A stretch of 64,000 nt of DNA from Phoma sp. XZ068 (lineage: Eukaryota > Ascomycota > Dothideomycetes > Pleosporales > Didymellaceae): contig RBKR01000029.1 in NCBI GenBank assembly GCA_004835665.1, positions 248,001-312,000 on the forward strand, in the 5' to 3' direction. Positions 44,942-56,545 of this stretch are shown one piece after another; position 1 is the first letter of the stretch; every line of letters begins with the position of its first letter. Made by a program: the position numbers and the translations under genes. The notes under the pieces were generated by a model that ran no database searches, was not told the DNA's origin, and saw only the letters and a list, made by a program, of their open reading frames with translations.

Positions 44942-46395
44942 TCAACGCTCGTCAGACGGTAGTGGTTTGCTCAGTCTCCAGCCCTTTAGGTTCAAACTCG
45001 ATTGACCTGTTTTATTCTTTAAGCGCGCGGGGACTTCAGTCTGAGGCTGGAGCGATGCTATACGCACACTGTCCTTCAGGGGTGCGCCGGGAGCTATACT
45101 TGTCTTGCTGCCATATAGGAGAAGCAGCACCTTGACCTGGCACTTAGTGGCGACCGTACGATCCACAATCGTTTGGAGATACCCGAGCAGCCGGGCAGTC
45201 CAGTTCTGGTCGACATTGTACGTGTTGCGCAAATCTTTTGTTTCGAGAACGACAAAAACCGCCGGAAGCTTTGCAAACAGTAGAGATATCAGTTCGACCC
45301 ATTCACGATCTGTGTGTGACCCGTGGATCTTCTGCGGATGAAGTTGTTCGCCTAAGTCGGCAAATGTGGTACCCCACTGCTGAAGTGCCTGATAGATGAT
45401 GGATTTGAACAAATCTTCCATGGTTATGTTGTGTCCAGAAACTCCTACGGAGATGTTCCAAAAGACATGCTGGGATTTGCTGCGGAGGTGGTTCACGATG
45501 TCAGCTGCAAGTTCACTTGCTTGGTTTTGTTCGCGGATGCCAGTATGAAGCACTAGGATCATGGATTGCGGGCTGCTACCCCATTTACGGAGCATGTTTT
45601 CAAGCCGGGGACTAGCCATGGTTGGTCTCCGCTGAGCCAACGGCTTCACTTTGCGTAAAGCGGAGCCAGGTAGGGTTTTTGGCGTGAAAAACTCGAGTAT
45701 GTGGTGAATCTCCAATTTATATACGGTGCGATATGTCAGGTTGAGGACTGACTGGTTCGACGCTACAATTTTGTATATTTGCGTGATTTGGCTTCAAGCC
45801 TCGCCTGTCCATCGAGGAGACTCGCCTGGTTGTTTGAAAATTGCATTACCTCGGGATCGACTGGGTCAAGACTCATTTGTCTGTCCCGCAGCCTGATTTG
45901 TCCATCCATAAGCATTGACTGGCCATTAACCACGGCCATCTGACTGGCTCTGATGCTGGAAATACTCTTGTTCATGCTCTCGAAGCTAGCGTCGATCTCG
46001 AGAAGCCTTGCATGATCCGCTTTTGTAAGAGCGTGTATGTTTCGAACCTCAACGCGCGCCCCCGCTGCTGCAAGACTTTCCACAAGGCATGAACAACGTT
46101 CAATATCTTCGAGCAGTTCCTTGTACTTGAGCTCGAACGGATCTTTAAAAGACGACCATAATCGACCACAGGAGCTTCTGTTGTACCATCGAGCACAGAG
46201 CCGAAAGAACATCAGTATGAAAGCATACAGCCTCGACAGGGCAGCTTCCATATCGACAGTTTTGTAGAGTCCTACATTTAGATGGGCCCGAGGAAGTTTG
46301 TCGGCGATACTGACAAGTGCTTCAGCAAGCTCTTTTATCGGATTTGCACGGTTGATGATACCCTTACCAGGCGATGTCAGTCTACTTGAAAGCAT
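44942..46395 (-). pseudogene. DUF7708-type NACHT-associated protein, frameshifted
   Basis: The 5' segment (46395-45763) encodes a DUF7708-like N-terminal region: LNVGLYKTVDMEAALSRLYAFILMFFRLCARWYNRSSCGRLWSSF and a following helical part ending KSRKYTKL then a stop. The 3' segment continues in another frame with NQSVLNLTYRTVYKLEIHHILEFFTP, then WGSSPQSMILVLHTGI...DLFKSIIYQAL...FVVLETKD. In intact relatives these two pieces are one protein. The join lies at an A-run (AAAA) near 45769, so one base lost there explains the break; a sequencing indel is the other option. No intron signal fits. The family belongs to fungal STAND/NLR-type proteins; the NTPase core is not seen here. Confidence 0.6.
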
Positions 46396-47444
46396 AACCC
46401 ATCGGTCAACATACCGTCAGAATGAGCTTCATGGTGCAACGCCGTAGCCTGTCGTTTGGAACATGTCGTTACATTTTGTCTCTCACTGCTGTTGCCTTCT
46501 CTGGTATTATTTTGTCCTCGTTCCTCGGCACTGCACAGCCATATTGGAACCGAGCAAGATGTCGCCACCTATCGCAGCTCTACTCAAGAAAGTGTAGCGC
46601 TGTCCTATCAATATCCACCTTAATCTAGCCGACCACAATTGAAACTATGAAACATGGGGATTTACTCTCTTCCAAACTTATTACAGCCCTGGGCGCGATT
46701 AAGATGGGAAGCTATGCAATGAAAGATTGGCAACAACTGTAGTATCTAAGCTTAGCAAATATATTTATTAAGTGCATGATTCAAACAATATATGGAAACT
46801 CTAGAAACCTTTTAAGGTAGATGCTTACTTGAAATCTGCTACTCAATAGCCTTACAAGAGACGAGGTTTGCCAAACTTACTGTGACGCAGAGGGATCTCG
46901 CCATTTGGAATGATGACTAGTCTTAATCTAGGCCATCAGATATCTATGTGAGCCAGTGAGGAGGTCCTTCGAAACCCGGACCTTGGCGAGCTCGGGGTGG
47001 TGTAAGCAGAGTACGATCCAGGCGTATATGTGGACAGCGTTATTATGGTTGGATGACTATGCATCCAGAATTCCTTGCTAGCCTCTGGGTGGAACTAGAG
47101 GATGCAGATTCTGGTCTGTCCGATTTCATTTGGAGCGAACTGTCCGGGGCATTCTAGGAACCAGAAGTGCTACCGTAAGATGGGCTAAGCAGTTAATGCT
47201 TACTGTGAGAATTCTTCTAGCGCTGCACTTGTTCCATGCCATTATAGCACATTGAAAGCAAGCTCTCCAGCTCGGTCAGTTGCATATTGAGTTCCCATTG
47301 TAGCACGTTCACTTCAAGCACGATCCCAATCCAGTAATCAGCCATCTAGCCTGGATGTGGCTCGTGCACACAGGTTCCGGCTTCTGCAAAGCGCTGAGAG
47401 CACTGCCACTATTTACCAACCTCCTACACTGCTCACATGCAGGA
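46396..47444. other. Intergenic, no gene supported
   Basis: About 1 kb, AT-rich in the first half. The 5' end of the DUF7708 gene could lie between 46396 and 46570 (GTATGT donor-like at ~46415), but no model fits well. Nothing else found. Confidence 0.4.
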
Positions 47445-48180
47445 ATATAGCTAACTTCACGAGATAGGGCTCCAGTACCTGATTGACGGCTTTGTCCATG
47501 ATCCGTCGCTTTCCCAAGCAGGTCTGAAAAGAGCTTTTACATACTCCCAGTACTCTGGATAATAGCCGCACATTTCTCAGTTCAATGTCGCAACAAATTT
47601 GCTACCTTGAACAATAATGTTCCTAGGAGACATATCTCCATGAGTCAAGACAATGTCATGGACTTTCAATGCAGCGACCCACGAACTCGTAGAAGTATTA
47701 TTGAGTACCATCATAATGCCTTCGTTGAAAGTTGATTCGTGTTCGTATTGCCCATAAGCACCAAGGTCTTCATTGAACAGTGGATCTTTACAGGCAGTCC
47801 CATCGATGGACCCGATAAATGATTCCCTTATTTTACGTAGCTGAGCGAAGTAGTCTCGAACTTGCTCAATGACTTCCTGCTTTTGTTCGATGCTGAAATT
47901 TTCCAAACGTCCTCGAGACAGACGCCCCCGATGAACTCTAATACGATTCGCACATGTCCAGTGATGGAATCAGTATACGCGTTGTATACTTTGGGCATAG
48001 GGATAGTCGCTTCTCGCGGACTAACTTCATCGCAGCCGCCTCTGCGAGCCGGACAGATTCGCCAGTCTTGACCACAGTCCTCGCATCGACTTTGCAGACT
48101 GGCACAAAAATTTCGAACTTCACCGCAGAGGCGAGTTCCTCTGGTGTGATTACCCTTGCACTTATGACTTGGAGAATACT
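47445..48180 (-). pseudogene. APH-type phosphotransferase gene, disrupted
   Basis: Read on the minus strand from an acceptor at 48180, the blocks of a fungal aminoglycoside-phosphotransferase-like protein appear in order: VKTGESVRLAEAAAMKLVRE, then IPMPKVYNAYTDSITGHVRIVLEFI in another frame, then FSIEQKQEVIEQVRDYFAQLRKI in a third, then the catalytic segment VLTHGDMSPRNIIVQG with an Asp and Asn in place, then CGYYPEYWEYVKALFRPAWE. There are frame breaks near 48020, 47905 and 47485, and a stop (TGA) where the family has Trp after Asp. The catalytic D is intact but the protein cannot be made whole. A 5' exon is likely missing from this description. Confidence 0.65.
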
Positions 48181-48528
48181 CTGGATAAAGTATGTGTTAG
48201 CAAATAATCATAATCATGCACCCTGTCTCCCACATAGGGCTGTGTGGAGGAGGTAGTGAAAGCCTGTACAAATCACATGCGTTGTGACTGACCGAGTCTT
48301 TATAGCTTACAGAGACAACTTGAGAGACTTACTATGTCACTGTTGCAAACTGTATGCAAGATTGCAGCTGTGCCGTAGCGTAACGCTGTCCAAAAGCAGC
48401 AGAATTGACTTGATCTAACTATGAGAAGCGTTTTGCAAGCTTTCTTGCGATTTCATTGCTAAGCCTTTGATTGGATACAATACAGCTTCAAAGTACAGAC
48501 GTATGTAATGTGTTCTTTGATTTGACAA

Positions 48529-49479
48529 TCAAGACGGTTTCTGCCATCCCTTCAGACCTTTCAGAAACACGACTACATCTCGAAGCATATCTTCGGAATA
48601 CCAATGACCTAAGCCTTCATACTCTTTTCTAGTAACAGCTACCTCGATGTCAATCAGGAAATCCGAGGCCAGTCTACCAATCGCATTCGGTACTTTATCG
48701 TCGTCTGTCCCATGACCCATGAAAACGGGTATCGACTGCATAGACTGTGGTTCCGCGACAGTCCCGTCCCCATCTATCTGTAGCTCCTCGCGCAGCCATT
48801 CAACAGCCCTCTCAAATTTTGTTCCGCCTCCAGTTTGCTCTTCATCACGCTCAAACATGTCTTCTTCGTCCCCGTCAGACCCCATTAGCCGGTTGTCATT
48901 ATCACTTTGTGCTTCCTCTACAAAGTCATGCATTCCTTTGCGAAATGGCAGATAGCCGCACATGCCAACCAATGCCCCAAATGGCTCGCCCTTCCATAAA
49001 AGCGTCGCCACAATGCTAGCCGCACACCCTTGGCTAAGTCCCATGAGGACAACGTTCTCTAGTCCCACGCTTCCAATCTCATCCCGCAATAGGCCGTGTA
49101 AGAACGCGCTCGTTTCGCGTAAACCTTGAACTTGCAGGTGCTGCTTGAGCTCGGGTTGTGTTAAGGACCAATTGTCGAACCATTGATGCGTGAGACTACG
49201 CTTAAACACGACGGCTCGACATAGAGGTGCGGTAGGAAAGACGAATTTGGTGTTTGGGAAGTGGCCCTGAAAGGATTTTAGAGGTTCTGCAGATGAGTCC
49301 GTGGGTGGAATTGTTGATGTGGATGCAGGAGAGACCATTTGCTGGAGCAATGGCTCGGCGAACTTGTGGGCGGTGGAGCCGCGACCGTGGAGAATTACCA
49401 GGGTCGTTCTATGCTCTCGCACGGATGGAAAGACGAGTGGAGGGGCGTAAACTGGAACCTTCGATTTAGCGGGCGACAT
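48529..49479 (-). CDS. Acyl-protein thioesterase/phospholipase-like alpha/beta hydrolase
   Basis: 316 residues from the ATG at 49479; the frame is open 47 codons further upstream with other ATGs, but that part is not family-like. Landmarks of the phospholipase/carboxylesterase group are the oxyanion segment LHGRGS (residues 30-35), the nucleophile motif GLSQG with S149, the acid region GHGTDDDKV (D259 or D260) and the His in EGLGHWY (H292). A low-complexity acidic insertion (about residues 190-220) is unusual for the family, which is normally ~230 residues. Such enzymes remove acyl groups from proteins or lipids in the cytosol. Confidence 0.82.
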   Translation of the reverse strand: MSPAKSKVPVYAPPLVFPSVREHRTTLVILHGRGSTAHKFAEPLLQQMVSPASTSTIPPTDSSAEPLKSFQGHFPNTKFVFPTAPLCRAVVFKRSLTHQWFDNWSLTQPELKQHLQVQGLRETSAFLHGLLRDEIGSVGLENVVLMGLSQGCAASIVATLLWKGEPFGALVGMCGYLPFRKGMHDFVEEAQSDNDNRLMGSDGDEEDMFERDEEQTGGGTKFERAVEWLREELQIDGDGTVAEPQSMQSIPVFMGHGTDDDKVPNAIGRLASDFLIDIEVAVTRKEYEGLGHWYSEDMLRDVVVFLKGLKGWQKPS

Positions 49480-50243
49480 GATTGAGATAGTTATTAGAGA
49501 AAGTGACCAAGAGAAGCTCTGTTGGGTTTGCGGTGGGTGGGTGTGTGCAGGTCTTGAGTTGTCTGTGCGATGAACTGCACTTGAAGACGGAACAGTCATG
49601 AAGGGTAGGCTCCCTTTCACCTATGTGTTCCACAAGACATATCGCAATTGTGACCGTAGCGCCGCTGTAGTTCTATGGTCCTTGCCCGCGGCTATAGGGG
49701 TTACCAGCTTGGATGATACTCTTGCAGCCGGCGCCTGCGTTGTTGGCAGGGCCGATGCAGCACATAGTTAAATGAGAAGGTTGTTTGTCCGTGCACCCAA
49801 CAACACGCCCCACCAATTACCGCGCGCTAATTCTCCATTGAAACACACCACCTGTCTTGATTAGGAACTACCTAGCTCTAGGCGGCTCTGCTCTAAAATG
49901 CTCCGACACTACACGCATAGGACTTTATTGTCTCTAGTATTTATTTAACCATACTTTCTGTTCCTAGGTATTACTACCTAGGTACCTAGGTAGGACTTGC
50001 TATGTTGCTACGAAAATCAATAAGATGGTATTCTCCCAGATGTTTGGAATTAATGTGTTCTTCTACCTAGTATGTTACTAGACTTCTACGATACATTCTA
50101 CAACTTACCGTAGCTAGAGCAACACCTTTGGCTAGTTTTATGCACCTTGACTTAGAACTGATAGCAAACGTATTTTGTATGGAAAGAGTGTCCAATTTAA
50201 ACTATGCGATCCAAGGTTGCATCTTGATCTAGTATACACAGCA
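49480..50243. other. Intergenic, contains repeated CCTAGGTA motifs
   Basis: About 760 bases. Around 49963-49995 the palindromic CCTAGGTA occurs three times, partly back to back. No coding frame supported. Confidence 0.5.
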
Positions 50244-51851
50244 TCATACCACTCGAGGCGTGAATATCAGGTCACACCTATCATGACGAGACCGATAGCC
50301 GTTTGCTTCGAACGGTGCCATCTTTTCCGGTGTTGTCTCTGGTGCCAATGTGATTTGGAATGCGCGAAACGTAGCAGCAAGGATAAGACGCATTTGATAT
50401 ATGGCCATGTTGCTCCCTGGGCAGCGACGGGCGCCAACGCCGAACGGTACGAGAAGTCGGCGCTTTTCAGCACTGTCTTCATCTTCCAACCAGCGTCGAG
50501 GGTTGTAAATGTCAAAGTCCGGAAAAAGGTCAGGCCTTTGACGGCTCATAGACAGAGACTGTGTCGTAACGACAGTGCCAGCAGGAAGGAAGTAGCCAAG
50601 AACGTTCAGGCCTCCTTCAGGAACCAGGCGGCTCCCTGTAAGAGCAACAGGTGGACGGAAACGGAGACCTTCCTTGATGCACGCATCTACAAGCTTTAGA
50701 GAATCCAGCTCCTCATAACCCTCATGAGCGTAGAGCTCTTGATACAAGACTTGTTGCAGGTCCTGATTTTTTGCTAACTCATAATAGATAAACGCAAGCG
50801 CAGATGATGTTGTTTCTGTCGCGGCGAGCACTGAGTAGAAACGCTCAAGTCAGCGTATGTCTTGGACACCTTCGGCATATAGATGCTTACCCTGACCTGC
50901 CATCTCCGCACCAAGCTCCGGGTTCGTCCACGATTGAGTTGGGTACTTTGCATCGGGGTCAGTGAAAAGTTTGTAGATGCTAGGGTCCTCTTCGAACGTT
51001 GCGTCGTTCTTCGCAGCTTGTCGACATAGCTCTTCACCCAAATCGAAAAGCTTGTCACTCGATCGGACGCGAAACCGAGCATGGGAAAAAGGGCTATATT
51101 GAAGCCATCCGAACAGCCATTCTGGAAGGCAAAGTCTCCAAACGACGAGGAAATTATACTCTCCAACAACACGAGGAAAGCTAGTTGCATCGACATTTAC
51201 TGCAGAACCTCCCATGATCACTTGAGAGTTTCTCAATGTACAGATGCGAAGGTGGTTGACAATGTCTTCTGAGTTCTTTCCGCCCGATTTCGCGAGATTT
51301 CGAACCATGTCTTCGATATTTTCTACGAAGACCTGGTGTCGGAGCTTCATGTTCTTAGTTGTCGTCGCAATCATGACAGGGTGACGTCGCTGGCGTGCGA
51401 CGGGGTGTTGGGGGTATGTAACTGTCCAATCGTGACCACCAACACGCAAAGCACGGATTGACCTTGGCGAAGTGTCCAAATCCTTCCTAATAAATACTCT
51501 CTCTACGGCCTCTGGATCATTCAAGATCACAAGGTTTGGGCTGATTCTGACTATGGGCCCGTATCTTGCCATAAGCTTGTCAGCTTCGAAGGACAATCTG
51601 CCATGCCATCTCTGCCATCGTATCCAGAGGGACGTAGCTGAGCTGATCCAAGGTCCTGGAATCGATCTTAAAGGATGAATTTGTGCACGATATATCGCTT
51701 GAACCGCCTGGAAAACGATCGCAAATATGAACCCTGCCCAGATGATGTTCCAGTAAGGGCCATGGTATTCCGCCGGTGATGCACTGGTGCCAATGAGCTT
51801 GTCGAGCATAATGATAGAAACAACAGTTGCATGGGAATGATTGAGTGTCAT
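50244..51851 (-). CDS. Cytochrome P450 monooxygenase (two exons)
   Basis: Exons 51851-50891 and 50830-50244 join in frame (60-nt intron) to 515 residues. The N-terminus has a membrane anchor (about residues 32-52, YWNIIWAGFIFAIVFQAVQAIY) and the proline-rich hinge HPLRSIPGPW. The I-helix oxygen-binding region AATETTSS is formed across the splice. The ExxR motif is EGLR (E374, R377), followed by NPRRWL and the heme loop FGVGARRCPG with the ligand C457. All core elements are present, so the enzyme should be active. No biosynthetic partner genes are adjacent; its substrate cannot be named. It sits in the endoplasmic reticulum membrane. Confidence 0.92.
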
Positions 51852-52739
51852 AAGATGAAGAAAGAAGAAATTTGGAGTACGATAGGACTGTTATAGGTTA
51901 CACCGGCCGATCTCAGAGTCCTCAATTACCGTGATAAATACCGCAGTAGCCAGTGAAGGCTTGATCATCGCAGCGTGGGTGGCAAACGCTGAGGGGCCTA
52001 TTGCATTGCCGCGGTAGAATCACAGTTCAACGGCTTCCTACAACCTATGAACAGTGTCCGACAAGCATTTATTAACACTAAAGTATTAGGCTAAGGTGAC
52101 TGCAAATGCACTTAAGAGTTTTTGGAAGGAGTGGACGATAGTAGCGGCCAGGATTGACCAGTATCAATGGTAAATGCCGGCCTCCACACCGCGCAGGGAA
52201 TGAAAAGTACGTACAGGAGCAGACGCATCCTGATCATCGTAGCCTATTTGCAGCCCAACCGAGTCGTGGCTTGGTCAGGTATTGTAGCAGAGAACGATCT
52301 CATTAACACGGGTGGAGGAACCAATCGGTCAAATGGTCGACATATCGTATCCGAATCAAGAACAAGAACAAATTGACAGTGAGCGTGCTGATACGAAAGC
52401 GTTCAATAGCGTATAGGTGTTTGATCGAACAACGGCCCACCACCGAGGCGAAATCGCACTACTCACCACGCAGGAACAACGGTTTAGTATTCATGGCGAA
52501 AGAAAAGTAGACAAGCTTGACTACGCGGCAAAGCTTTTACGATGATGACATGAAAAGTCAAAATACGTACATGTGGACGAAATAGGCACAGAGGTATAAT
52601 GGTATGGCATTACGAAAACACTCATGACAGACGGGACGAATTATTGTGCACAGTGACGCCACTTGAATGAATCTTTAGCGTCCTCGCTAGTATAGTGAAG
52701 TACAGTGTACTATGACCAATCAGATAATCTAAATTATGC

Positions 52740-52830
52740 TTTATTGATCTGTGATCATATCCTTTGTTGATTTGTGAGCATATCCTTTGTTGATCTGTGA
52801 GCATATTTTTTGTTGACCTGTGAGCAAAAG
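52740..52830. repeat. Tandem repeat, four 23-bp units
   Basis: Units start at 52740, 52763, 52786 and 52809 (the last is 22 bp). The shared core is TTTGTTGATCTGTGAGCATA with a few substitutions per copy. No coding frame passes through it in a meaningful way. Confidence 0.8.
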
Positions 52831-55142
52831 ACGCTAACTGTCCATTCAGCGAGTAGCGTCGCTACGCTAGTTACCTAGGTACGGATCGTTCCGTTCGGAA
52901 ACACACGGTACGTGTCGTCGAAACAGGAACTCTCCTTTGTATCGGGCACCATTGTGTGCCGAGGCTCATCGTTTCCCGCGTGCTCGATCAGGGTTGCCTG
53001 CAACTCCCTACCCTCTTTAGTCTTTACCCCTTTTCTTAACTGTCAAATTAGTTCGTTGCCAGCTCGGCACTCTTTCTGTGTATCTCGGAAACGGTGCTGC
53101 AAATTGACCATTCAACTCGGGGTATAAACGGCTGCACTAGATACCATGACTGCATCGTGCAGTGCGAGATTCATGGTTTTAGGACCCAGATTTGCTGTCC
53201 CCGGCCAAAGACCTTTATCGTTGCAAAGGCATACTGTCAAATAGCTAGACTCTTCAAGAGGGCTCATAGAGTTACAATTCGTACTGAAACTAACAACACG
53301 TAATCTTACCATGCTTGCTCAACTAGTCATCCAGGGAAAATAGGACCACGTCAACTTACTTCTTGAGTCGACGCAAGATCGGACCAATGACATGGTATCA
53401 CGAAACGTCGAGCTGCCGCTGTCACTAGTGTCATAGGTAGTGACATTCACATTAGTAACTCAGTAGCATAATCTTATCATTTACACCGATCTAGATACAG
53501 GACTATCTTTCATATTATGTAACCCAGCTTGCGAGTTTTGAGAGCAGCAGTATTCAATGCACACTTTGGATTTCCACCACCTTTTGCTTAATCCCAAGCT
53601 TTCGTAAGTTCCGGTAGACATGCGGCTCGCTGATGAAGGTCCGGAGGTCTCTCTCTTTCTCTCTCTTTTCCCTTCGGGATCACTTCATCAAGGTGAATTG
53701 TCCTGCAAATTCAGCGCGTCTTTTCAGACCAACCGTTTGTGAGATTTTGGGTTACCCTCAAGCGGATGCGCTCTCGTGCAGTGAGGTTTCGAAAGGCAGG
53801 GCATTCGACGTCAGAAAATGTGGAGATCGGACATAAAGCCATGACACCGGTGCTAAACCACATTTGATGTTGACCCGAGAAGGTGAGCTAGCACGGGGAA
53901 TGACATGTGAAGCCAAGAATGCGAGCCTTTACAGAAGTCGCTAGTGAAGATTTTGCTGCTTTCTGTCATGCAGTGAATGTTTGATAACATTTGTACCGAG
54001 CGCTAGATAACATCTTGGACTTTTGGTCGGAGTACATCGTCCCTCCCAACGTCAGTTTCAGTTGTGATTCGTGCGGTTACATCAGATAGTCGTGGAGCTA
54101 TATCATGTACAGTAGATTTAGTCTATTAAGTAGATGTGAAAGCCTGGCGGTTTCAGGTCAGCTGCTGCTCCATGAGCACATTTTGCGGTTTCATCTTATC
54201 AGTATTTGCAATTAACCTACTCTTCCTCACTTTTTTAATAGAGCGTGATTATCTTGCACGTAAAGATCAAAAACAGAATGTCGAAGAATATGGTGTAAGC
54301 TAGCGCGCATCTCGTACGAAAAGTTGCTTTCAATGGTACTTAACGTCTGGACTGCGGTGCAGCTAACCCTCGTCTATAGTATGAAACGCTACCCGTGCGC
54401 CCTCACTCTCGGCCTTAGCAAGTATCAGCTGAACTAATATCGGCCGCTAATATCTGAACGAGGTATTAGCACTGAACCCATCACTCGGACGGGATGTGGT
54501 GGCTTGAAAGGTCGGCCGCGAACGATAGTGCTCTGTCCTCAATCCGCTCCAAAGAAAAAATCGACATGTGTCCTGATCCACCAGGCCTGAAGGTGTTGTA
54601 GCCTTTACGAATCACAGAAATGGGCCTTGAATAAGGTGTTGTCTTTTCAGAAAGGGGAACAAACTCGTTTAATTCTTTGCTATCATCTCCATTGCGGATA
54701 ACTAATATGCTCTTCAAATATTATTACAAGGGATCGGAGCAAATTAATAGAGAAAACTACCTTGATAACTTCACTTTTTCACTACGTGAGTGCAGCCTCA
54801 AGATTGAAGGGTGAAATTCCTTGTTAAGGGCTTCGCGATCGTCCAGGGTCCGGATAAATGCCCCTGCTAGCTGGCTCATATCTGGGGCCCCGCAATCAAC
54901 TATAATATACTCTCTACAACTGGCGCTTTCGAGCGACGGCAGGCGAGAAATTTACCACGTGGTTTTCCGGCCCGCCGAAGCGTACCTTACGTCTCCTACC
55001 ACATTTCATCCAATAGTATCGACCGCGGACGATGAGCATAAACATCCATGGTCCGGCGGAGATCTTAATTTTCGCCGCATCCGGGCTTCCGCAACATCTC
55101 AAATGAAAGGGTCGAATTGTATATGCCATAGCAGGAAAGCAA

Positions 55143-55197
55143 TAAGACGGAAGACCGATCTTCATTCCGTCTTAGACACAAAGCTTGTGTATAAAAA
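55143..55197 (+). promoter_or_regulatory. Inverted repeat and TATA box upstream of the GH7 gene
   Basis: TAAGACGGAA (55143-55152) and TTCCGTCTTA (55165-55174) form a perfect 10-bp inverted repeat with a 12-nt spacer. It includes CGG...CCG triplets as seen in sites of Zn2Cys6 regulators. A TATAAAAA box follows at 55190, 64 bp before the ATG at 55254. Confidence 0.5.
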
Positions 55198-55253
55198 GAG
55201 TTGTCTTTTCCTGCTCTTGTATCATCACGCAATTCCTAGCAACCTCTTACGTC

Positions 55254-56545
55254 ATGGTTCACTACACCGTCCTCGCGTCGGCTTTCTTGAGCATCGCCGC
55301 TGCGCAGTCTATCGGCAATGGCAAAGAAGTTCATCCTAAACTCACCACCTACTCGTGCACCACAAAGGGTGGCTGCAAAGCCCAAGATAGCTACATCGTT
55401 CTCGAAGCCACGTCCCACTTGATTCACCAAAAGAACGACACGACTAAGGGCTGTGGAGATTGGGGCAAGGCACCAGACCCGACGGCATGTCCCGATGAGA
55501 AGTCATGCGCAAAGAACTGCATCCTCGAACCCATCAGCAACTACGCCGATTATGGTATTTCTACGAGTGGTGCGAGCCTACGCATGGATTTCTTTGGGAA
55601 GGACAAAAGATTCCAGAGCCCAAGAGCGTATCTTCTCAACAAGAACGAGAAAGACTATGAGATGCTGAAGTTGACTGGTAAGGAGTTCACCTTCGATGTC
55701 GACGTCTCGAAACTGCCTTGCGGCATGAATGGTGCCCTGTACCTCTCCGAGATGAGGGCGGACGGCGGCCGATCGGCTTTGAATCCTGGAGGCGCGACAT
55801 ATGGTACTGGATACTGCGATGCTCAGTGTTTCGTTACTCCTTGGGCCAACGGTGTTGTAAGTAGTCCAGCGTGATCTTCCCATGCGCTTACTTACGTTCT
55901 GAATTATAGGGTAACATTGACGGCTCCGGTATTTGCTGTAACGAAATGGACATCTGGGAGGCTAACAGTCGCTCGACTCAAATCGCACCCCACACTTGCA
56001 GCAAGCCCAGTCTCTTCAAGTGCAAGGGCGCCGAGTGCGGAGCAACCGGTCTTTGCGACAAGAACGGCTGTGGCAAGAACTCTTACCGCAACGGCGCAAA
56101 GGACTTTTATGGAACTGGCCTCAAAATCGACACCAAGAAACCCTTCACCGTTGTCACCCAATTCCCCGCGAAGAACGGCGTACTCCAGTCCGTCGAGCGC
56201 AAGTACGTTCAAAATGGAATTGTCTTCGCGGATGAGCCCAAGAGTATCACCTTGAACGATGCAACATGCGCTGCGAATGGCGCTGATATGTTCATGAAGC
56301 TAGGTGCCATGAAGGGCATGGGCGATGCGTTGACCCGCGGTATGGTGTTGGCGATGAGTGTTTGGTGGGACGAGGGCGGCTTCATGCAGTGGCTTGACGG
56401 TGGCGAGGCAGGACCTTGCAGTGCTACTGAGGGTGACCCCAAGAACATCGTCAAGGTACAGCCTGCGCCTTCCACAACTTTCTCCAATATCAAGTGGGGT
56501 GAAATTGGATCGACCTTCTATGGCAAGAACCAGTTCAGAGCATAG
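55254..56545 (+). CDS. GH7 endoglucanase (two exons), secreted
   Basis: Exons 55254-55856 and 55910-56545 join in frame (53-nt intron) to 412 residues. Signal peptide MVHYTVLASAFLSIAAAQS. GH7 marks are numerous paired cysteines (GGCKAQDSY, KGCGDWG, CAKNC), GATYGTGYCDAQC, and the catalytic motif CCNEMDIWEAN with E213, D215 and E218. The loops over the tunnel appear short (no long DGVSGSG-type insert is evident), and the length fits endoglucanase EG-I rather than cellobiohydrolase. The C-terminus stops after the catalytic domain (KWGEIGSTF), so there is no CBM1. It degrades cellulose outside the cell. The promoter has a TATA box and an inverted repeat. Confidence 0.9.

Larger units (their letters stand above)
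51852..55253. other. Gene-poor region (3.4 kb) with a tandem repeat
   Basis: No supported gene over 3.4 kb. It holds a 23-bp tandem repeat (52740-52830) and, at its right end, the GH7 promoter. A 78-residue minus-strand frame (54481-54717, ISVIRKGYNTFRPGGSGHMS) is protein-like but unrecognised and may be a relic. Confidence 0.45.

Noticed and set aside
47480..47680. RIP mutation as the cause of the APH lesions
   Set aside because: The visible changes (Asp-Trp to Asn-stop) are not in the CpA to TpA context, and most lesions are indels.
54821..55339. 172-residue plus-strand frame over the GH7 promoter
   Set aside because: Overlaps the TATA box, inverted repeat and start of GH7 in another frame; a shadow frame.
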